DNA of 64,000 nt, taken from assembly GCA_015146655.1 (NCBI GenBank), contig VKHL01000014.1:248001-312000 (forward strand), in the 5' to 3' direction. The notes under the pieces are model-generated. The model was not told the origin of the DNA, ran no database searches, and worked only from the letters and a program-made list of their open reading frames with translations. A program made the translations under genes and the position numbers. This DNA comes from Ochromonas danica (lineage: Eukaryota; Sar; Chrysophyceae; Chromulinales; Chromulinaceae). Positions 1-12,481 of the stretch are shown here, piece by piece; position 1 is the stretch's first letter; the number at the start of each line of letters is the position of its first letter.

Positions 1-116
1 GTTGGCTTTCGAGGTTGAAAATTAGTCAGTACTGTTCTACCCTACTGGCTAGCTTGCTATAGATCTGTCTAAAGCATTATCTCTGCTACACACTAGTTTG
101 ATTCTGTTGGATTTAT

Positions 117-2408
117 CTAGTTTATCTGCACTCCCATGTACTTGGCAACGGTCATCATATCCTTGTCTCCACGACCAGAGATGCAGATAAGCACGTCTTT
201 ATCTGGACCCAGTTCTTTCGCGATCTCGATTCCCTTATAAAGCGCGTGGGAAGGCTCAAGAGCAGGAATGATACCTTCCGTTTTGGACACAAGGAAGAAG
301 GCCTCCATGGCTTGCTCATCCGACACAGGAACATATTCAGCACGGCCAGAGTCTTTCAAGAAGGAATGCTCAGGGCCAACACCGGGATAATCCAGACCGG
401 CTGAAATCGATCTGGTCTTGTTCACTTGACCAACATCATCTTGCAAAAGATACGTGCGAGTTCCATGAAGGACACCTGGACGACCGAGCGAGAGTGTGGC
501 GGAGGTGGAACCAGGACGATTCTCACCACCAGCCTCAGCGCCGACAAGGCGAACACCAGCATCTTTGATAAATGGATGGAACATTCCGATTGCATTGGAG
601 CCACCTCCAACACAAGCAACGACAACATCGGGTAGCTTGCCTGCCTTGGTGAGCATCTGCTCTCTGGATTCCTTTCCAATCACAGCCTGGAAGTCGCGCA
701 CAATAGTGGGGAAAGGATGAGGTCCAATAGCAGAACCAATCAAATAGTGGGTAGAGCGGACATTTGTAACCCAGTCACGCATGGCTTCGTTGATAGCATC
801 CTTAAGTGTCTTGGAGCCAGCCTCCACAGGAACAACTTTAGCACCCAACACATTCATGCGGAAAACATTCAACTTTTGACGCTCACAATCCACAGCGCCC
901 ATGTAAACGGTACAGTCTAAACCAAAGTGAGCACAAACCGCTGCTGTGGCAACGCCGTGTTGACCAGCACCAGTCTCAGCGATAATCCTGTGCTTACCAA
1001 GGCGCTTGGCTAACAAAGCCTGACCAACGGCATTATTGATCTTGTGTGCGCCCGTGTGGGCCAACTCCTCACGCTTAAACCAGATTTTCGCACCACCAAT
1101 CTTCTTTGTGAGATTCTCCGCAAAATATAAGGGAGTGGGCCCACCAGTAAACTCTCGGCGATAGAAGGCAACCTCCTCATGAAATGATGGGTCTTCAAGA
1201 GCTTTTTGGTAAGCTTCCTCAAGCTCACGATGCGCTTCTTCAAGAGTTTCAGGAATATAACGGCCTCCAAATGTTCCAAAGCTGCGGTTGCTGATGTCTT
1301 TGGACTGAGGAGGCTTGGTGGCGGGGAGAGGTGGCAATGCAGAATGGGGTTTGATGGCCTGTGAAAGGGACTTCACAAAACGGGTGAGAGCTTCAGCTCG
1401 ATCTTCAGGGGTCTCACTTGCAGCACGATCAATTGTACCAATAATAGCCGAGCCCACCACAACTCCTTCCGCAATAGCAGCCACTTCAGCCACATGATCA
1501 GGTGTAGAAATACCAAAACCAACAGCCAAAGGTGCTTGTGAATGTTTGCGTACATGACCAACAAAGTCCTTCAAATCTGGTGGTAATGAAGTGCGGGTTC
1601 CCGTAATACCGGTAATAGAGACGCAGTAAACGAAGGAGCGCGCATTGCTCGAGAGAAACTGAATACGCTCATCAGTAGTCGTAGGTGATACCAAAGGGAC
1701 ATAGCTCAGCCCACGACTAGAAGCCTTCTCAACAAAAGAAGCACCCTCCTCAGGAGGGAGGTCCACAACAATGAACCCATCCACACCAGCTTCTTTGCAG
1801 TCGTCCATCAACTTGTCCAGCCCATAAGAAAAGAATGGATTAGCATAACCCATGAGAACCAAGGGCACTGTTAAACCACGTTTACGAGCTGCAGCGACCA
1901 TTTCAATGGAGCTACGAAGACTCACTCCATGCTTCAAAGCAACCTCGTTTGCTTTTTGGATGGTTGCGCCATCGGCTTGAGGATCCGTGAATGGAATACC
2001 AAGCTCAATTACATCACTTCCTCCAGCTTGCATGGCAAGTAGTAAATCCACAGTTTCACTTGGATTGGGATAGCCAGCAGTCAGATAAGTCACAAGCTGT
2101 GCCTTTTCATTTGCCTTGGCAAATTGCTTTGAGAGTCTGTTGAAGGAAATCCATTATTAGCGACGAAAGCAAAGAATCAGACAAAATGATCTTTTACCTA
2201 GACTCAGAAAATTCATTCTGCTTAACCTGTGCTAGCAATGCTTGGCTTCTAATAGGTGCAGCCGTACCTGGCAGACGGAATGCTACACGAAAGATATTAT
2301 GAACAATGATAAAAACGGTAGAGGAAGAAAACAAAAGTCATGCTTACCCACACAGACCACTTGATATAGTGCAAGGAATTGCACGAGGAAAGAACAGCTT
2401 AAGATCAT
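117..2408 (-). CDS. Tryptophan synthase, fused alpha-beta, plastid-targeted
   Basis: Bifunctional last enzyme of tryptophan synthesis: the alpha part cleaves indole-3-glycerol phosphate and the beta part joins indole to serine with PLP. Exons (transcript order) 2408-2348, 2282-2198, 2136-117; both GT-AG introns (65 and 61 nt) keep frame, giving about 721 aa. The alpha domain opens with VTYLTAGYP. The beta domain follows with FGGRYIPE, the PLP-lysine segment HKINN and the GGGSNA phosphate loop. The first 20 or so residues form a hydrophobic signal peptide ending VCVAF, then a basic, Ser/Ala-rich stretch, as in bipartite leaders of red secondary plastids with Phe at +1. The order alpha then beta matches fungal and algal fusions. 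The domains are certain; the first exon is my splice inference. Confidence 0.93.
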
Positions 2409-2981
2409 TCTCTCAATCAATCAATCGATCAATCAACTCAGTCAATCAATCAAATGAAAATACGACAACCGCGCCACCCCAAACCAAGCCAAAGCAGCGA
2501 CTACCCACTACCAATGGGAAGTTAACGTGGTCAAAGGGAAGTTAACCATCATTGCCGTGCTGGCAGGAAGGCTGGGAGAGCACATCCATCAACATGGTGA
2601 CTTCCACTTCGATCCCCAGGAAAAGATTATTATGTTGTTGTTCAGTCTCTTGATGGCGGAAGAATAACAACTTACTCGCAAACCATGATAATAGTGTTTA
2701 TACACCACCTGATGATCAGAGTAAAAGCGAGCGATTCCGTTCGAAACCCTCGAGGAAACATCAACGAATAATTTACAACATTTATTTACATAGCGAAAAG
2801 GCACGAAACTATTCGGCCATAGCCAAAGAGCAACTAACTGCCAGAAGCAAGTGCAACACAGCAGAGGAATATAATCTAACCAACTAACAATCAACTAACT
2901 AAAAGCATCACAGTGATCCACATCTTGTGCAGGCATTGTTGCACAAGCTGATAGATAGCCAAAAAATGCATTGCGGTTCAA
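2409..2981. other. Intergenic region upstream of tryptophan synthase
   Basis: Gap between the start of the tryptophan synthase gene and the end of the PP2C gene. Positions 2412-2456 hold an imperfect CAAT tetranucleotide run close to the start codon. I see no convincing gene in the rest; an open frame on the minus strand at 2589-2894 has no recognisable features. Confidence 0.5.
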
Positions 2982-5799
2982 TTATTGATGAAGAAACTGA
3001 ACTAAGACCACAGTAACATTATCGCTACTTCCCAATCGGATGGACAGGTCACATAGTTCCTCTGCTACTTCAGAGGGAGTTTTATTTCCAGCTAGTCCTC
3101 GCCTAAGCAGTTAATAAAAAAATCGTTTATTACAATAGATTCTATATTGAAATCGTTTATTACAACTTACCGAACATATTGAACGACTTCCGCAGGCGAA
3201 ATCACATCCCACAAGCCATCGGATGCCAAGACGAGAAACTCATCATCAACCGTTATTTCATGGCATTTGCATTCCGGGTCGGGAATAACCAAATCAGCCA
3301 AGAAAACCTAAATCGCCAACCGTTATAACATGCCAGAAAAGCAAAACATGCTCGAATGAACTCACCTGATCATGTCCTTCAGGCCACGCAAAGAAAGCAT
3401 CCACTGGAGCACCAGGCGTAAATGACTTGTAGTCAGGATCACCTGTAAAGGTCTATAAGTATAAGATTTTAGTGACTCGAAGAGATGTTATCTAACCAAT
3501 GGATCGCGACACAGCCAGTTCCCCGCAAACTCGGTGAATGGTAACCCAATTCATATTCTGGGCTTTGTCCATAACCAACGGATCAGCCAGATCCATGCGA
3601 TGAAGGCGAGCCATGTACAATTCCCTTAAAATCAACAATCAAGAGGTGATTAACAAGCGTTCAAAACCATAGCATCGATGCGACTCACTTTTCCTCTGTG
3701 ATCCAACCATTTGCCCGACGAATGCGTTCAGCTTCATCGGAGCGTCCAGGCTTGTGCGAATCGCTCATTTCGCTCTATGTAACAATCAATTTATTACGCC
3801 ACACGGTGAATAATAATTGACAAGTAAGACTTACAGCAACACCAGCAGAGCAGAGGACAGCCATGCTATCGCCAATATTGAACACTGTCAACGTGGATCC
3901 AAATATAAAGGCACCCAAAGCTGTTGTTCCACAGTACTGTCTTCTTTTTCGGCACAATTCCTGAAACAATGAAGACTAAGTTAGTCAAGGAAATTGAACA
4001 AAAATAGTAATATAACTCACCAGAAACTCTTTGTCCAAGGTAACGCAAGACTCCGTGATTGCACTTTCAAGATTGCTCCAAAAGAGAGGATGTGCACAGA
4101 TGCGATTGAGAAGCTCATTCTGTAGGAAAGTTGAAGCCTGATCTCCACAATGACCATCATAAACGCCGAAAAAACCTCCACTGTCCTCGAAACCTCCTCC
4201 CCAGTCAGATCTGCCATTCGATGTCAATGAATTGGCGAGACTTCGGCTATTGTCCGTACGCAATGAATGAGCCAAAGGTCTCAATTCATCACCGCCATCA
4301 TCGCAACAAGGAAGACTGGGCACAGAGACAAATCGATCTTCGTTAACATTGCGAGGCCCCAATTTACTGCAATGCCCACTTCGCCAACGCAACCGCTTTT
4401 GCACACCACGACGCATGGACTCATTGGACATTTGCAAGCTACGAGCAAGAGAAGAAGCGTGATATGAACTAGAAGGGGCAACGGTGTTGGCTGTTGGCAT
4501 AGATGACCCAGGAAACGCGCCAGTCATAGCGAGGTGCTTTTTGTGCTCGTCACTAGATCGTGATGCAGATCTCGCCCTTTCCAAATCTTTCGGGGGCTTT
4601 GTTTCAACAGCTCCATCCATCTCAAACATCAAATAGCTGATAAACAGAACATGAATATTAGCAACAGGCATAAAAACATACAGAGCATTTACACTTACTC
4701 TGAATCACCACTTCCGTCTGATGCAGAATCGTTTCCATCTACATCATCATAATCGTAGCCATCACCATGAATAGGATGAGTGGCGTGAAGCATCTCTTCT
4801 AGGGGTGAGTACTTATCAACATCTTCTTTGAAACTAGAGGCAACGCGCTCCCTTCTATCATATTCATCTTCGTACGACTGTCGATCAAGAGTAATAGGAA
4901 TTGCTGGAGAAACCGCAATAATTTTTGCGGGTGTCGGCGGTTCCTTACGCTCAGCCCATTTACTGGCAGGAAAAGGAATGTCTCTCTCAATATTGGGGCT
5001 ATTGCGAAAGCCTAAGTCCTCCATGGTTAAAGCCCTATTGGAAGCTAAAGCAGGGCCTGCCTGGGAATGTCTGCGTACTAGATTCTGATAGCGGCCATGA
5101 CCATTGCCTAACTCAGACATCCACATTGAGGAATCTTCTAATTGAGCCTGCAAGTAGCTGGCAGCTTTAGCTTTCGACTCCAGAATATGGGTAAGCACTA
5201 AAGCTGCTGACTTTTGAAAGCAGAAAAGCCAGTCTCGCATCTGATCAAGATTGTCCAATTTAAGTAACAATCGACCTTCTGTCGTGGTTATTTTGATGGT
5301 TGGATCCTTAGGAGATTGCTATTTCGGAACAAACAATTAGAAGTCTCTCGTCGATATATCGTTCATCAAAAGACAAGCTTACATCAGCAGTGAGGTTCAC
5401 AACACGGTCCATAGACACTCGTTGGTAGTCTCTCTCCAGCGCAGATGCTTGGTCACCATAGCGAACCTCGTTATCTTCGAAAACAACCCATTTTTTCTCC
5501 CATTGATTCATCCCCTCTGTCTTGACAAACATATAACTGCGTAGCGTAATCGTATTTTGCCTAGAATTGCAACAGAAATGAACATAAGCATCTAAAACGT
5601 AAACGCCACGTTCTGGGGTTCGTACCTAAAGAAGTCCTTATAGCCAGTCAATGACTGGGGTGTCACCAAACTGTAGGAAATTTGTCTTGAGAGTGGTTCA
5701 CCTACAAAACCATCTCAACGTAAGTGTCATTTGCAACGAAAAACAAAGAATATGAATGTTCCCACCAGCATGACTATTTAGTTCATTCAGCATTGACAT
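2982..5799 (-). CDS. PH domain-PP2C protein phosphatase
   Basis: Metal-dependent Ser/Thr phosphatase with a membrane- or lipid-binding front end. Eleven exons: 5799-5766, 5701-5626, 5560-5383, 5318-4699, 4636-4021, 3960-3835, 3774-3689, 3624-3497, 3442-3366, 3307-3171, 3102-2982. All ten GT-AG introns (54-68 nt) preserve frame, giving about 732 aa. A PH domain lies near residues 44-130 (WEKKWVVF to the final Trp helix MRDWLFCF). A Ser-rich linker follows, then PP2C from about residue 388 to the end. The catalytic set is complete: NEDRF, GVYDGHCGD, NIGDSMAVL, VSRSIGDPD (spliced), ASDGLWDV and SSDNVTVV, so the enzyme should be active. PH fused to PP2C is uncommon; the target is unknown. Confidence 0.9.
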
Positions 5800-6212
5800 A
5801 ATCCAGCCTCAAATGATATATCAACTACTACAATCTGTCTCTCCTCAATTCACGAATACAGTATTAGATCACAATAAAGAAAAGTCTTGTAATTTGGAAT
5901 CTCTATTGAAAGAATAGTCTTGCTTCTTCTTTGTTTGAAGTCCTTTTGTGGGCCATACCTGTCTGAGGCAGCAGTGTGAGAAGAGCACACACACACACTC
6001 TCTTGCCCTTCTTGTGTGCTCCGTGTTGTGTGTGCTTGTGTTCGGTGTTTGTGGCCAGCACCGACCGTTTCCTTCCCCACGCAACAAATGCTCTTCAAAC
6101 GGCGTAATCCAACATTCGAATCCCTTTCAAGTGGATTAGAGTAAGCAGTATGACGGGAAAAATACAAAAGCTACAAACAAAGCAACAACATTGTTTACCA
6201 TAACAAAAGATC
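5800..6212. other. Intergenic region with CA/GT-rich stretch
   Basis: Upstream of the PH-PP2C gene and downstream of the LRR-IQ gene. It contains a short CA run (about 5987-6000) and a GT-rich stretch up to about 6055. No gene recognised. Confidence 0.5.
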
Positions 6213-9200
6213 TTATTTATAAAATACACGTGTGCTATATATATCCTTCTTTTTATTACTGAGAAAACTTGCATCAAGTTGATCACCACTCTTGTCGGGA
6301 ATCTCAAATCGCTGGCTGTTAGAACTATCCATCGAAGAAGAGATTGGTAAAAATTGCCGTACTTGTTCAGGTGCTGTAGTGTCAACCACTGCTGTTTGAT
6401 TGCTATTATTATAGTCTATCCAATTGCCATTTTCATCATAGTAGCCTTGAAAGTACCAGGATGCGTCATTGGGATCAGCACCCTGTTCAAAAGTTCTAGC
6501 ACTGTATCCATAACCTTGCTGACTATCATAATCATAATATGTATTCGGACTGCCTAGCAGGCCGTTAGAAGTATTATAGGCATTATATTCACCGGTCTTT
6601 GCGGCAACTTCAATTGCGACTTCTTCCGGCATTTCGTATGAGGTTTGGAATGTACTACGATTGAAATATAGTGTTTTCGGAGCAGCTTGACCCATTGAGT
6701 CTTTCACGCGCCACTCTTCAATGTTCTTGAGAGTCCGTTTTCCAGGGTTCTGATCCTCATACTTTTCCCAGCCGCAGTCAAACACCTCCACAGGCTTTCT
6801 ATAAGGGTTAATGCGCAACATCCACCCTTGTATTTCATCTTGAACAATGTCGGATGGCCATTGACATGGATATTCTCCATCTCCATAATCGAGTCGTTTG
6901 CCATAGTAATCATACAAGGCACGATACTCATGTCCTGCTCGTCTACCTCCACGATGAACTTCTTGGAAGCATAGTCCACAAAACTGTTCGTTACAAACAC
7001 TGCATTCAAGCACTGCTTCCGTTGAAAGGCAATTGTCGCAAATAGGATGAGGGATAAGATCCAATAGATCTTTAGGAATACGCCAGCGCACTTCGCCCGT
7101 TAGCTTGTTATAGAAGAAGCGCTTTTTCTTTTCTTCATCAAACAATTCTTTCCACATTCCTTTCTTTTCTTTTAGCTTTTCATAGTAGATCTTTCGTCCT
7201 TGGTGTGAGCGGATCATTGCCTGAATCTTTGTCGCTGAACTTATCTCAAGTTGCGCCTGAGCAGTTAGACGGGCAATGTATTCTGCCCTCTTCTGCTTTA
7301 CTTTCAAACAAGCTAACTTCACCCGTGCCTGTCTTACAATTCTATTCGCAGCTAGGGTTAGAGCAGCTCTTGTTTCCATACGCTCCTTAATTCGTCTAAA
7401 GAACTCGCAACGAGCTTTAAACACTCTCCACCGACATTGAATCCTCAAGACAGCTCTTCTCTTAGTGATTACCCACTGCTCCATTCGCATCTCCATAACA
7501 TGTAGTCTTGTAAGGGAGCCTCTAACCAATGCCTGGATTTGCATTGCTGCTCGCAATCGATTCCGTTTCGCAAGTTGGCCCTGATTAACAATCTGATTCG
7601 TGCGATGGAGGCGAAAACGTCGTTGAATAGCTATGGCAGATTGAAGACGTTTGACTCGGGCCGCCTCTAATGCAGCTTTGTATTTCTTTGTTCGTTGACG
7701 AGATACATACCCACGGTAATGAGATTGGATGATTATAGCCTTTCTTCGCGTCACAACAACACGATTCCTCTTCAGAGCGCGAATTTTAAGCATTTTCGCT
7801 TTTGCCAGTACCAACCTACCAAACGATTGAATAATAATGGAAGCAGCCAGACGACGCTCTTTCCGACGTAACGCTTCTTGCCTTAGTTCCCATAGCATAA
7901 GGGCACCGACATGCCTACGATAGGCACATTGAATGGTCAAGGCAGCATAATGTTTACGACGCAGTAGTCTCTCCGCCTTCTTTCTGGCAAGTCGCTTGCG
8001 GGCAACAACACAACGGAAAACAGAGGTGATGCAAATCGCAGATAGCATTACCCGCTTTCGGAAAGCACGAGCACGGTATGTTCTACACCGTGCTAGAAAT
8101 CCACGAGCAATCCGTTGCAAGAGAAATTGAGCCGCAAGACGACGACGTTCAGCAAATATTCCTTTAACTCTATTTTTCGCCATATGCTTCCGAAGTCTGG
8201 CCTGTATTTTCGTAACGCCAGTTATCATTCTTTGATAAGAGTTGAGCAGCATTCTATCGCGCACTCTGTGCTTCGCCCAAAAGCCGAAGAAGTTGTCGTT
8301 GATGAGCAAATCGCACAAGGGGAATCTATCTCGAACGGACATTAAAGCTTTACGAGTGGTAGAACTTCCTTGCAAGCAAAAATAAAGCAATCGATGTTGC
8401 TTCAGGGACATCCAAGCCAAAAAGGAATCACCAACTCGGGGACAATGTGTCACATCCATATGATATAACTCAGGAACCCGATCGATCTGAGAAAGTGGAA
8501 CGAGCATAGAGTCGGTTAAAGAACGACAGCCAGATAGATCCAATAGCTTTAATTGATTCAAGTTCGATACAGCTTTTATTCCAGCCTCCTTAATATCCTC
8601 GCAACGACAGAGATATAACGAAGCAATTTTTGGGCAATGCTGTGCAAAGGCCTGCAAAACCTTATTGGTGACTGCTTTGCCACAATCGGATAAGTTAAGC
8701 ACTTCCAATCGCGGTACAGCAGGCGCTAAAGCTAACAAAGAAGTGGGTAGACATTGATTACATCCCTTGAGATTGAGATGAATCAATCCAGAAAGGTTGC
8801 ACAGAAATTGACCAATAAAACGATTCAGACGAAAGCAACCCGAAAGATCCAGCATTTCCATATTTGGACATTGTTTTGAAATCGCAGCCACTCCTATCAC
8901 CTCTTCCCATGCCTCAAGAGCTCTGCCAGGTCTGTAGGAAGCGAGACTGGGATCTGACAGTAAGAAGAGGCCGCTGCATCGTAGCGTGCGCAACTGCGGA
9001 CAACCCCTAGCAAGCGAAGCTATGCCCACGTCACTTACTGCCTTAGCACGCGAAATATCAAGGCTAGTCAGCGCATGGCAATTATTACCCAAAACTCGAA
9101 GTCCAGCATCTGTGATCTATGCAAATCCAACAACAAAACTAACCATTCAAAGCGAAAATCTCACACAAAAAGCAAGCTTACCTTATCACACCCACTCAAC

Positions 9201-10177
9201 TCCAACTGTTCAATTAGTTGACAACCTTCTACCAACCATCCCAGGCCCACATCTGAGACTTGATCACAATGGTTAAGTTTTAAGTAACGCAGGGATTGAG
9301 TTTTCTGACCCAAAGCCATAAGACAGACATCGCTAATACGATAGGTCATATCAGTACGACTTAGATCGAGGAAATCCAGCCCTTTGCAATTCTGTGCAAT
9401 ACTTAGGACGCACTGGTCAGAAAGGTACAGACACTCAACAGCCTCTATCTTGCTCAAATCAGGACAATTCTCTGCCAAAACACGAATTTCCTCATCAGTG
9501 ATATCCTTTATGTATGATACACTGACACTCTCCAATTGCTGACAGCCTCGAAATATTTTCTGTAAACTCCAATTCTTCAACTTCACACACTTTGAAACAT
9601 TAAGAAGCAACATATTTGGACAACACTCGGCGATAGCGGCCAGGCCTTGTCCTTCGATACTTGGACAGGAAGATATATCCAGATCTTGAAGCATAGGACA
9701 ACGCATAGCAACCTCACGAAGTCCCGTGTCCGTAACTTTGGTGCAACTGCTAATCGTCAGACTCACCAGCAAGGGACTACACTGTGCAATGGTTGATATG
9801 CCAAAATCTGTCACATCTTTGGCACCTGAAATATTTAACTTTAGCAGTCCTTGAGGAACTGTTTCCCTCCAAAATGATCGAAACATGCCACTCAAAGTGT
9901 CAGACGAACTTTCCAAATAGTATTTCTTCCCGCTGGACTGCTGCTGACTTAACTCATTCAGCGTTTCATCATTGACAATAATTGTCCATCGATGAAGATC
10001 AACAACTTCACCAAAGAGAATTTCTGAAGGAACTGCGTCCATTATGAGAGAAGAAGGGAGACTTTTCGAGATCGCTTTGAGAGCACGTAAGGCAAGAGCT
10101 TGTGGGGACTCTTTCAACCCTCGAATAATTGCCACATGACTACTTCCTCGTGATTTATCAGCTGAATTGAGAACCAT
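6213..10177 (-). CDS. LRR - IQ repeats - WW / B-box zinc finger protein
   Basis: Large scaffold-type protein, about 1299 aa from two exons (10177-9182 and 9116-6213; 65-nt intron joining SGCDK to ITDAG). Residues about 110-600 are cysteine-containing leucine-rich repeats of the AMN1/F-box-LRR type (for example LDISSCPSI, LDLSGCR); I see no clear F-box ahead of them. Residues about 640-990 are a long basic helix with many IQ calmodulin-binding motifs (IQARLRKH, IQCAYRR, IQSHYRGY, IQALVRG, IQCRWRV). Then come a WW-like segment (FFYNKLTGEVRW), a B-box zinc finger near 1025 (CDNC, CSVC, CGLC with following His) and another WW-like segment near 1140 (LYFNRSTFQTSYE). The tail is Tyr/Asn-rich. Upstream frame beyond 10177 is open but lies in the divergent promoter, so I start at this ATG. 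Function unknown; calcium-dependent scaffolding is inference. Confidence 0.85.
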
Positions 10178-10453
10178 GTCTCGTTCTAATCGTACGTTGT
10201 TATCATGAAGACAAGTTTGTTGTGCTCTGTTGTTTGGTTTTTGTTCAGTGTTATTATTGCGCTGCGTGGTGAATGTAACGCATTCCACGCAGTCATAACA
10301 GGGCACAGCAGCAGAGAGCACAACCCTCAGTTGAGTGATGCTTCGGGCTTGTCCTTGTTGCCTGCTTGTCGTGTGTGCTTCTCCAAGTTTTATTACAGCA
10401 CCAAACACAAATTAAGACACTCAGAAAGACCAGTGAAGTAAACGAACGTTAAA
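10178..10453. promoter_or_regulatory. Shared divergent promoter region
   Basis: About 276 bp separate the start codons of the minus-strand LRR-IQ gene and the plus-strand myristoylated zinc-finger gene, so both promoters and 5' UTRs must fit here. No core promoter motif is clear. Confidence 0.4.
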
Positions 10454-12151
10454 ATGGGCGGTGGGAGCTCTGTCTTATCACCTGAGTTAAGTGCTTGCTT
10501 AACTCAACCAAGTTTAGAGAAATTTCATCGAATGCAAGCGGAATGTGAAGACAAGCATATGACTCCTATGGAAATGTATGTCTTCCTTACAGCTCGCTAT
10601 GAAGAATTAGTCCAAGCTGAGAAAGAAGCAGTAAATGCACTGTCTAGTTCGCTAGGTGAGGATGCTGCCTCTCTGAAGGGTGGACGCAAGGCCAAAGAAG
10701 TATCCGCCCCAAGCATTCGAACTAAATCTGCCCACCCAGAGCGAGCAATTTTAACCAGGCAGCAGAGTATAAAATTAGAAGAGGAATACATAAGCAAGGA
10801 TATACTAAAAGAAATGGAAGATAGCAATGAATATGATTTGCGGCCCATCTATGACCCCTACGTGGAGTCTGTCGTAGGAAAAGTGTTTAATGTCGTGGAC
10901 GATCCGCAAGTTCAATCGGTGGTCAATATGCTACTTGAGTCCAGTGATGCTCATCCAACCACCAGCTTTGTTGTCGACAATTCCTTTGTGAAGTTGGACA
11001 ATGGCAGTTTTGAATGCACTGTCTGTCGTATGAAATTTGAGGATCGAAAGACTCTGGATACGCATCTGCACCATTCTCCTATTCATAGTGTCAACATGAG
11101 AGTGCGACAAGAGATTTTTCAGAGTACTTTAAAAGAGGCAGAACGGTTGGCAAGGTTGGCTCAATTGACGATCAGCAAATTCCACGAGAAAGAACCTGTT
11201 ACTACCACCACCACCACAGAAACTCCGCGAGAAGGAGCTGAAAGTCTGGCACGTCAACGATGGAAGAAAGCAGCAAACAAAGTTATTTGCAATCGATTAA
11301 AAGCGCAATTTCTTCCAATTATCGAGCAGATATGCGAAACCCCTGCAGGTGTTAGAATGCTCCATGCAGGATCAAAGTTTTTCTACAAAGCCAAGGTCAC
11401 CTTTGACCTTCATATCTATCTACATATCGCACAAGATATTGTAGAGATAGTACCTCACTTTATCCCAGGTAGAAAACAACGCTCTTCCTCAATTCAACCT
11501 TATCCTCGTTTATATTTGGACTTCCGCATTCTGGTGCCGCTAGTTCTGGGTGTTGATATCACTAACAGTCAATTAAGTACCCAGGAAAACACTCTATCCT
11601 CCTTTCTGCCAGCTAGCAATGATTTAGTCAGCTCCGTAACATCTCGAGTGGTAGCTCTAACCGCGAGCAAGCAAGATGGCGATCATAATCTGAACAAAAC
11701 TATTGAGCAAGCAATCACTTCTTTTATTCTGAATCGACTTCGGGTCGTTCAAGATTTTGAAAAAGTTGATGTGTTATTAACGTTTGATACACAATCGATT
11801 ACTAATTCTCCTGTTTTGAAAGCTCCTCCAGCTGAATTGCGGCCAGTTCCGGTGTCTATTGAGAAAATTAAAAGTCAATACGACGAGAGACTTCAAGCAC
11901 GGCGCAGATCAAAAGATAGCCCAACAGGAAATAGCAGTCGTAGCTCTTCCCGCGTGACAACGCCTCGGTCAGTTGCGGTTCGAAATTCAGAAGCTGCTCT
12001 CGTGCCGTCGGCAACAGAAGCACAGAAATCGAATGGAGCTGAAGGAGGCGTTGGGCAGGCAAATGCTGTGCTGCCACCTGCTATTTCTATTCCCATCTCT
12101 ACCAGTGTCTCTGCTCCGCCTATTTCTCCATCACCAACATGCACTTCTTGA
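10454..12151 (+). CDS. Probable N-myristoylated C2H2-type zinc finger protein, unknown function
   Basis: Single-exon 565-aa protein. It begins MGGGSS, which fits an N-myristoylation signal (Gly2, Ser6), suggesting membrane association after removal of Met. One C2H2-like finger sits at residues about 190-220 (FECTVCRMKF, then His residues spaced as in HLHHSPIH). Upstream are acidic and basic helical stretches; residues about 280-450 form a predicted mixed fold with FLPIIEQIC and LHIYLHIAQDI. The C-terminal 100 residues are Ser/Pro/Ala-rich and probably disordered. I do not recognise the family. It is convergent with the MFS gene and divergent from the LRR-IQ gene. Confidence 0.7.
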   Translation: MGGGSSVLSPELSACLTQPSLEKFHRMQAECEDKHMTPMEMYVFLTARYEELVQAEKEAVNALSSSLGEDAASLKGGRKAKEVSAPSIRTKSAHPERAILTRQQSIKLEEEYISKDILKEMEDSNEYDLRPIYDPYVESVVGKVFNVVDDPQVQSVVNMLLESSDAHPTTSFVVDNSFVKLDNGSFECTVCRMKFEDRKTLDTHLHHSPIHSVNMRVRQEIFQSTLKEAERLARLAQLTISKFHEKEPVTTTTTTETPREGAESLARQRWKKAANKVICNRLKAQFLPIIEQICETPAGVRMLHAGSKFFYKAKVTFDLHIYLHIAQDIVEIVPHFIPGRKQRSSSIQPYPRLYLDFRILVPLVLGVDITNSQLSTQENTLSSFLPASNDLVSSVTSRVVALTASKQDGDHNLNKTIEQAITSFILNRLRVVQDFEKVDVLLTFDTQSITNSPVLKAPPAELRPVPVSIEKIKSQYDERLQARRRSKDSPTGNSSRSSSRVTTPRSVAVRNSEAALVPSATEAQKSNGAEGGVGQANAVLPPAISIPISTSVSAPPISPSPTCTS

Positions 12152-12481
12152 TTATTCAGGAAGCTTTGAAGGTTTTTGTTTTGTTTTTGTTTCTGACAGA
12201 TTTCATTATTAACGTTTCCAATGATTGTTATTAATTGTGCATTTGAGTTACCCACCGAATTTATGTATAGGGCGGAGTTATGATTGTTGTAGATACTCTG
12301 TATTGTTTATTTTGTTAATTGAGTATTCCTTTTGTGTTGCGACTCAGTAAGCAATCGGTAGTTTAGTCTGGTCCTCTTCCAAATGTGGAGGTCGTAGATA
12401 TCCTCATGATGAAGGTAAACCTTCCATGATGTAAATTGACTAAGACAAGACCAATCTTTATTTACAGTCATGACAGTTAGG
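12152..12481. other. Convergent intergenic region
   Basis: Space between the 3' ends of the zinc-finger gene (plus) and the MFS gene (minus). AT-rich with no recognised feature beyond presumed 3' UTR and polyadenylation sequence. Confidence 0.45.

Noticed and set aside
2589-2894. 101-aa minus-strand frame
   Set aside because: The composition is atypical and no ATG-based domain or splice pattern supports it.
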